Position numbers and translations under genes: made by a program
Notes under the pieces: generated by a model
What the model was told of the DNA's origin: nothing
Database searches by the model: none
Seen by the model: only the letters and a program-made list of their open reading frames with translations
Source of the DNA: Bacillota bacterium
GTDB taxonomy: Bacteria; Bacillota_I; Bacilli_A; Erysipelotrichales; Erysipelotrichaceae
Direction: 5' to 3'
Assembly: GCA_023426935.1 (NCBI GenBank)
Contig: JAEZBR010000010.1
Span: 1 to 38,223 of the forward strand
Length of the DNA: 38,223 nucleotides
Shown: in pieces, positions 33,361 through 38,223 of the stretch
How the letters are laid out: every line of letters begins with the position of its first letter
How positions within the stretch are numbered: the stretch's first letter is position 1

Positions 33361-33906
33361 TTATAACGTTGTTCGACGCCGATTAACTTTAACATCATAT
33401 TCGCCGTTACAACTCATTGTTTCAACGACATCAGATAGTGGACACACTGCTTCGAGATTATCATTTGAAGAAATGAAAATAGTTTCAATAAACCAGACAT
33501 CTCTTGCTAACATTAATACATCATTACCCATATGGATGACTAAAGCTTGATCATAAGAAAATGTATAAGTTCCGTTTCCTACATCGATTTGATCATTAAT
33601 AATTTCCAATCCAGTAATCGTTTTGTTAACCGGAAATTTTTTAAAATCTTTGACAAGATATGGTTTGAATGGAGCGTTTTTATCAACTTCTTTGACTTCA
33701 AAGTAAGTGATATCTTCATTTTCGTTAAAAAAATGTTCTTCATGAACTTCATTAATTATTTCCAAAGTCAAGCCATCGAGATATAGCCGTATATTTCCAA
33801 AAGTCTCAGTGTCACTAATCTTAGTACACTCATAATCTAAAAAGCATTTTCCAACTATTTTCTTCAACATATTTTTCATTTCTACGGTAAATATGGTGTT
33901 AGTCAT
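33361..33906 (-). CDS. Hypothetical protein, AT-rich orphan
   Basis: A 181-residue protein without a family I recognise. It appears soluble, acidic in the middle (NENEDITYFEVKEVDKN) and rich in beta-strand-like segments such as GTYTFSYDQALVIHMGND. The ATG follows GGGAG. An extended -10 promoter lies upstream. Base and codon use are AT-richer than the core genes. It sits beside an antitoxin fossil, so this is an accessory patch. No function is proposed. Confidence 0.65.
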   Translation of the reverse strand: MTNTIFTVEMKNMLKKIVGKCFLDYECTKISDTETFGNIRLYLDGLTLEIINEVHEEHFFNENEDITYFEVKEVDKNAPFKPYLVKDFKKFPVNKTITGLEIINDQIDVGNGTYTFSYDQALVIHMGNDVLMLARDVWFIETIFISSNDNLEAVCPLSDVVETMSCNGEYDVKVNRRRTTL

Positions 33907-33964
33907 TTTCTCCCTTTTTTAAATAGAATGGCTCAAAATTGATTTGTATTTGAGTAGTACCTTT

Positions 33965-33973
33965 ATTATAGCA
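33965..33973 (-). promoter_or_regulatory. Extended -10 promoter of the orphan gene
   Basis: Minus-strand TGCTATAAT, an exact extended -10, about 58 bases before the ATG. No clear -35 is seen, as is allowed for extended -10 promoters. Confidence 0.5.
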
Positions 33974-33990
33974 AGAAAAACAATTATTGA

Positions 33991-34911
33991 TTAGAAGATA
34001 AAGGACATTACGATATTCTGCGGATAATCACCGAATTTTTCTCCGAATAGATTAAAACCGCCTACATATTTTGCATCATCTTTATTTCCAATTTTTAAAG
34101 TAATTGGATCATTTGGATTGATTTTGAGTGCATGCAATGAACAATCTGAAATGTGATCTCCGTTCAAGGTGGTTTCATTGGCGTTGATCTGAAAATTCAA
34201 TAGTTTGCCATATTGAGTTACACCGCTACCCCACCAAGAAGGGTTAAGTTTTCCCCGACGTTCACCGAAATCACCTGGGCTTCGCCAAGTGCCAATTTCT
34301 ATTCCATTAATCCATACGGTAATGTCTGATTTCCAATCTTCCTTATAATTTGGAGCCTCAGAACAGGCTTCAAAAACTAAAGTAAGTTGTTTAAGAGGTA
34401 TGTTGTCTAATAATGGTGCAGATACTTTATATTCAACATAACCACTTGAAGACCATAGAATCTGGGCATTAGTCCTAGTTGGATTAAAGAAATCAACTGG
34501 TCGATCTTCGTAACCTATTTGTGAATCAGCAGTTGCAATGCCACAAGTTGGAGTTACTTTACAATCAGTGAATTGACCAACCGGTATGGAAACACTAGAA
34601 GTTTGATTTACATTAGGATCATTACCAACTAAACGGATTGATAAATAATCATTCTTTCGACTGCATAGTTTCATCGATCCTCGGCTACCTGGTTCGATTT
34701 TTGTTTGTATGAGGTTTGCGACTTCTAGGGCTTTTATGTGAATCGCTGCACTAGAAGCCGGAATTTTTAGTTTATTAGCAATCTCTTTTACATTATAACT
34801 TTTAAAATATAACAGTTTTAGGATCTCGATCCTAATAGGCGATGATAAAGCGTGGCCGACATTGCTTAATTCGTTTTCCTGATCGGCATTTAACTGTAGA
34901 ATTTTCGACAT
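33991..34911 (-). CDS. ArsR-like winged-helix regulator with sugar-binding-like C-domain (COG4189-type)
   Basis: 306 residues. Residues 13-90 are a winged helix: NVGHALSSPIRIEILKLL, then YNVKEIANKLKIPASSAAIHIKALE. The long C-terminal part (about 100-306) is beta-rich, with WKSDITVWINGIEIGTW and LNPSWWGSGVTQYG, resembling predicted regulators of carbohydrate uptake and a jelly-roll or carbohydrate-binding fold. TGGAGG precedes the ATG. It is divergent from the ABC sugar transporter, so local control of that transporter is a fair inference; ligand unknown. Confidence 0.82.
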   Translation of the reverse strand: MSKILQLNADQENELSNVGHALSSPIRIEILKLLYFKSYNVKEIANKLKIPASSAAIHIKALEVANLIQTKIEPGSRGSMKLCSRKNDYLSIRLVGNDPNVNQTSSVSIPVGQFTDCKVTPTCGIATADSQIGYEDRPVDFFNPTRTNAQILWSSSGYVEYKVSAPLLDNIPLKQLTLVFEACSEAPNYKEDWKSDITVWINGIEIGTWRSPGDFGERRGKLNPSWWGSGVTQYGKLLNFQINANETTLNGDHISDCSLHALKINPNDPITLKIGNKDDAKYVGGFNLFGEKFGDYPQNIVMSFIF

Positions 34912-34982
34912 TTTGTTCCTCCAAAGATGATTTAAATATAAATCGTGGTTTATATACTTCTAATTAAAACATAAAATATAGA

Positions 34983-34996
34983 TAAAAGCGCTTACA
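34983..34996 (+). promoter_or_regulatory. cre-like CcpA site in the sugar transporter control region
   Basis: TAAAAGCGCTTACA fits the cre consensus TGWNANCGNTNWCA at all fixed positions but the second. It lies between the divergent regulator and transporter, about 35 bases upstream of the transporter -35. Confidence 0.55.
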
Positions 34997-35004
34997 AAAT
35001 GCAA

Positions 35005-35021
35005 ATAACTAACAAAGTTAT
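35005..35021. repeat. Small inverted repeat, possible operator
   Basis: ATAACT, a five-base gap and AGTTAT form a perfect inverted repeat just upstream of the transporter promoter. TTTAAATAT occurs both near 34931 and near 35022, another candidate for a regulator-binding element. Confidence 0.4.
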
Positions 35022-35030
35022 ATTTAAATA

Positions 35031-35058
35031 TTGCTTGAAATCGACTAAATGATATTAT
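35031..35058 (+). promoter_or_regulatory. Promoter of the sugar ABC operon
   Basis: TTGCTT (35031-35036), a 16-base spacer and TATTAT (35053-35058), about 70 bases before the binding-protein ATG. Confidence 0.5.
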
Positions 35059-35128
35059 GCAATTGGGTATTGAATAAGATTCTTGTTCATAATAGGAGTT
35101 GGTATGAACTTAAAAGGAGGAAAACGTA

Positions 35129-36454
35129 ATGTTTAAAAAGTTCTTGACCATTTGCATGTGTATCGTAGTTGGGTTATCAGTATTTAGTGGTTGCGGCCAG
35201 AAAAAGGAAAGTGAAAACATTGAATTAACTTTTATGGGCTGGGGTACCGATTCTGAAATCGCTACTTTCCAGAAGATGATCGATGCGTTTGAAGTAAAGT
35301 ATCCAAATGTTAAAGTCGACTATATTACCGTAGCCGATAATGAGTTTGATACTAAACTGCAAGCGATGATTGGTGCCGGAACCGCACCAGATGTCTTTTA
35401 TTGCAACATTGATAAGATGATGAAGTATGCATCAACCGGAAATTTGTATAATTTGACTGATTATGTTGCCAATAATGACATCTTCGATGCCGATAATGTA
35501 TGGCCTTGCTTATTAGACCTGTATAAATATGATGGAAAGACTCAGGGACAGGGCGATATTTACGCTTTACCAAAAGATGTTAGTGTATTCCCAATATTCT
35601 ACAACGTTGATATGTTCGAAGCTGCTGGAATTACGCCTCCGACAATTGATGATCCTTGGGATTGGAACGATTATTTAGCCGCTGCCCAGAAACTGACAAC
35701 CGGTGAAGGCGATAGTAAGGTTTATGGTAGTGGAGCTTATTCTATCGAATCAGCAGTTTGGTCTAATGGTGGTGAATGGGTAGATCAGGAAACTTTATCA
35801 AAAGTTGAGATTGATCAACCGGAATTCTATGAAGCCTTACAATGGTGTGCTGATTTAAGAAATGTTTATCATGTTGCTCCAACACAGGCCGAAAGTGATT
35901 CTTTAGGTGATTATGATAGATTTAAACAGGGCAAACTGGCGATGGTTGGTGCTGGGACTTGGAGTTTAAATGATCTATGGACTAACACTAATTTCAAATG
36001 GGATGTTATGAATTGGCCGGTAAGCCCAAGTACTGGTAAATCTGAAATTTGGTTTGGTAGCGCAGGTCTAGCAGTTTCATCAACTACAAAACATGCTGAA
36101 GCAGCCGCAAATTTAGCCGCATATCTAGCCTTCAATGAAGATTCTCAAAGAACGGCCTATGAAATGGGTCAGGCTATTCCAATGCTTAAAGATATGGCTG
36201 AAGGTGAATATATGAAGTTTGATAAAGCACCTGCTAGTAAGAATGTATTGTTTGATATTCTTGAAAACCATGCTCGTTTAGCAACCCAGTCTAGAACCTA
36301 TAATCAGGAATGGTTCGCTGAATTTAACTCTAATACCGCTTCAGTAATGAGTGGTGAAACTACCGCTGAAAACTATTGTAAGTCCATCAAAGACAAAGTT
36401 CAGTCATTGTTAGACGATAGCATTGCACAGCAAGAATCCTATAGTTCAAAATAG
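35129..36454 (+). CDS. Carbohydrate ABC transporter substrate-binding lipoprotein
   Basis: Extracellular solute-binding protein (SBP_bac_1 type), 441 residues. Signal peptide with lipobox VFSGC, Cys22 to be lipidated and cut by LspA. The mature part has MGWGTDSEIATFQKMIDAFE and KLQAMIGAGTAPDVFY, typical of cluster-B sugar-binding proteins. AAAGGAGG precedes the ATG. Two permease genes follow; no ATP-binding gene is in view, so an MsmX-type shared ATPase may serve it. The sugar cannot be told. Confidence 0.93.
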   Translation: MFKKFLTICMCIVVGLSVFSGCGQKKESENIELTFMGWGTDSEIATFQKMIDAFEVKYPNVKVDYITVADNEFDTKLQAMIGAGTAPDVFYCNIDKMMKYASTGNLYNLTDYVANNDIFDADNVWPCLLDLYKYDGKTQGQGDIYALPKDVSVFPIFYNVDMFEAAGITPPTIDDPWDWNDYLAAAQKLTTGEGDSKVYGSGAYSIESAVWSNGGEWVDQETLSKVEIDQPEFYEALQWCADLRNVYHVAPTQAESDSLGDYDRFKQGKLAMVGAGTWSLNDLWTNTNFKWDVMNWPVSPSTGKSEIWFGSAGLAVSSTTKHAEAAANLAAYLAFNEDSQRTAYEMGQAIPMLKDMAEGEYMKFDKAPASKNVLFDILENHARLATQSRTYNQEWFAEFNSNTASVMSGETTAENYCKSIKDKVQSLLDDSIAQQESYSSK

Positions 36455-36470
36455 AATAAATGAATAATAA

Positions 36471-36509
36471 ATTACCGATGGCTCTATAATAAAGAGAGCC
36501 ATCGGTAAT
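36471..36509 (+). other. Perfect 15-bp hairpin between binding-protein and permease genes
   Basis: 36471-36485 and 36495-36509 are perfect complements around a nine-base loop, with no T-run after. It is more likely an mRNA stabiliser or processing hairpin than a full terminator, keeping binding-protein mRNA in excess over permease mRNA. Confidence 0.8.
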
Positions 36510-36534
36510 ATCAATGTCTGGGGAGATTAACAAT

Positions 36535-37431
36535 ATGAAACATCATCAAAAATCACTGAATCATAACGAACATGTCGCTGGGCTTATTTTTATTCTTCCG
36601 ACATTAATATATTTCGTTTGTTTTTTCTTAATTCCCCTGATTGTTTGTATTTATGCCAGTTTTACTAATTGGAATATCCTCTCCGTAAATCGGAAATTTA
36701 TAGGTTTAATGAATTATCAAAAACTGTTTACGGATGGTAAGTTTTGGACAGCTTTGCAGAACACTTTGTTTATGTTAATTCCCATTCCGTTCTATTTACT
36801 ATTTGCTTTATTATTTGCATATGCTTGTCATAAGAATATTTTGGGTGAAAAAGTATTTAGAACTATTTATTATTTACCCTTTATTTCTTCAGTTGTTTCT
36901 TTGGTACTGATTTGGAAATGGTTGTTTAATGCACAGTATGGTTTAGTTAATAATTTCCTTTCATTCTTTAATGTTGCTGGTCCTAACTGGCTAAACGATC
37001 CATTTTGGACCAAGATCATGATTGTTATAATGATTACTTGGAAAATGATAGGGATCATTTCTATCTACTATATTGCAGCATTAAAAGCTATTCCTAAATC
37101 ATATTATGAAGCTGCCGAGATTGATGGTGCCAGTTCCTTCCAATCGTTTTGTAAGATCACTTTACCGCTATTAACACCTACTACTTTCTATCTTATGATT
37201 GTCGGGGTTATTGGTTCTTTACAAACCTTCGTTGAAGTTCAATTATTTGCACCTGATGGAGGTATTAACTATGGGGTCGGTACAATTATATTCTACATTT
37301 GGCAAAAGGCTTTTTCGAGTAGTCAAATGGGATATGCCTGTGCAACGGCCTGTATATTTGGTTTGTTTATTTTAGTTCTAACCATTATTCAATTTATTAT
37401 TTCACGTAAATGGGTATATGGAGGTGATTAA
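36535..37431 (+). CDS. Sugar ABC transporter permease (MalF/UgpA-type)
   Basis: Inner-membrane subunit with six transmembrane segments, 298 residues from the ATG at 36535. That start is chosen because GGGGAG lies about ten bases upstream and the in-frame ATG at 36514 lies against the hairpin. The cytoplasmic EAA loop that docks the ATPase reads YEAAEIDGASSFQSFCKITLPLLTP. It pairs with the next permease. Confidence 0.93.
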   Translation: MKHHQKSLNHNEHVAGLIFILPTLIYFVCFFLIPLIVCIYASFTNWNILSVNRKFIGLMNYQKLFTDGKFWTALQNTLFMLIPIPFYLLFALLFAYACHKNILGEKVFRTIYYLPFISSVVSLVLIWKWLFNAQYGLVNNFLSFFNVAGPNWLNDPFWTKIMIVIMITWKMIGIISIYYIAALKAIPKSYYEAAEIDGASSFQSFCKITLPLLTPTTFYLMIVGVIGSLQTFVEVQLFAPDGGINYGVGTIIFYIWQKAFSSSQMGYACATACIFGLFILVLTIIQFIISRKWVYGGD

Positions 37432-37432
37432 G

Positions 37433-38223
37433 ATGAAAAGGAAAAGAAAGACATCGGTAGGAAGAGTAATTGTCTTTATAATCATATTACTTGGGGCATG
37501 TACAATGATCCTACCATTTGTCTGGATGATAAGCACCTCGCTTAAACAAGCAAATCTAGTATATACAATTCCCCCTCAGTGGATACCTGATCCGGTCGAT
37601 TGGCATAATTATATCGAAGTCTGGACCGCTTCCAATCTTTTAGTCGGAATAAAAAATAGTTGTATTATTTCCGGAACTGTTTTAGTGTTTTCAACCTTTA
37701 CTTCAACGATGGCGGCATTCGCTTTCGCAAAACTACAGTTTCCCGGAAAAAACGTTTTCTTTATCTTATTGCTATCGACTATGATGATACCGATAGTAGT
37801 GTTATTAGTTCCCTTATTTGTAATTTATTCGAAAATTGGTTGGATCGATACGCTATTACCGATGATCATTCCTGCTTCGTTATGTAATGTGAATAATATT
37901 TTCTTCTTAAGACAATATATGCTAGGTTTACCTACTGATTTATTAGATGCAGCTAAAATAGACGGTTGTAATTATTTCAAAGCATATTGGAAAATATTCT
38001 TACCATTAAGTAAACCTGCAGTAATTGCCAACATTATTATGCTGTTTATGGCGACATGGAATGATTATTTTGCTCCATTGATTTTTACTCATAGCAACTC
38101 AATGCAAACAGTGCAGGTAGCTATTGCAATGCTCAACTCTCATTATGCTCAACAAACTGATGTTCCGGTTATTATGGCAGCCTCATTAATCGCGATTCTA
38201 CCTGTACTAGTTCTCTTTATTAC
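37433..38223 (+). CDS. Sugar ABC transporter permease (MalG/UgpE-type), partial at window end
   Basis: The second membrane subunit, open to the window end with 263 codons visible. It starts with a basic MKRKRKTS stretch, a first helix (about 13-37) with PFVWMISTSLK, and the EAA loop as LLDAAKIDGCNYFKAYWKIFLPLSKPAV. GGAGGTGATTAAG precedes the ATG, one base after the previous stop. The C-terminus is outside the window. Confidence 0.92.
   Translation, partial: MKRKRKTSVGRVIVFIIILLGACTMILPFVWMISTSLKQANLVYTIPPQWIPDPVDWHNYIEVWTASNLLVGIKNSCIISGTVLVFSTFTSTMAAFAFAKLQFPGKNVFFILLLSTMMIPIVVLLVPLFVIYSKIGWIDTLLPMIIPASLCNVNNIFFLRQYMLGLPTDLLDAAKIDGCNYFKAYWKIFLPLSKPAVIANIIMLFMATWNDYFAPLIFTHSNSMQTVQVAIAMLNSHYAQQTDVPVIMAASLIAILPVLVLFI

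Noticed and set aside
33254..33550. 98-residue open frame, plus strand
   Set aside because: Its first part is one frame of the decayed antitoxin and the rest is antisense to the orphan gene.
37660..37887. 75-residue open frame inside the second permease
   Set aside because: Out-of-frame shadow; the permease frame from 37433 continues to the window end with the EAA loop.

Overview
The window looks like chromosomal DNA from a low-to-moderate GC Bacillota (Firmicutes). Evidence: AGGAGG-type ribosome sites, T-box leaders on trpS and alaS, CcpA-type cre sites, an arc (arginine deiminase) operon, and the gene order alaS-ireB-ruvX-DUF1292-mltG-udk-greA known from Bacillus. I would guess an Erysipelotrichia-like anaerobe, but the sequence does not prove it.

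Layout. 1-3340: a possible structured RNA of unknown class, then lspA, rluD, a rhomboid protease and a dCMP deaminase, closed by a bidirectional terminator. 3340-5975 (minus): VanY-type carboxypeptidase and trpS behind a T-box leader with no visible intrinsic terminator. 6001-12575 (plus): SagB-type oxidoreductase, Spx-like protein with a Cys-rich tail, mnmA, CPBP protease, recD2 and a CDF metal exporter. 12736-20899: arginine region with tRNA-Arg(ACG) and divergent argS, then arcA-arcB-arcC-antiporter behind a cre site, then an AraC-type regulator with two HTH modules. 20877-26439: accessory genes: alanyl-tRNA editing protein, MazG-like pyrophosphohydrolase, an AT-rich GIY-YIG/DUF2075 NTPase, a small membrane protein, a frameshifted RibD-type reductase gene and a DUF4143 ATPase (minus). 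26440-33055: a RelB/DinJ antitoxin remnant, T-box alaS and the housekeeping operon to greA. 33100-38223: a second, badly decayed RelB/DinJ remnant, an orphan AT-rich gene, an HTH regulator and a divergent carbohydrate ABC transporter running off the window end.

How it works together: ArcABC plus the antiporter would import arginine, export ornithine and make ATP, with repression by CcpA when better sugars are present. The ABC transporter also has a cre-like site and its own candidate regulator. mnmA-recD2 and alaS-ireB lie close together in Bacillus, so the roughly 15 kb between recD2 and alaS looks like an inserted or rearranged stretch; it holds the arginine genes and most accessory genes.

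The best candidate for something not well described is the mazG / GIY-YIG-DUF2075 pair at 22071-24226. Other points of note are the T-box that may act on translation, the double-HTH AraC protein, the Spx Cys tail, and the two antitoxin fossils, which fall below usual gene-calling length or are broken by frameshifts.
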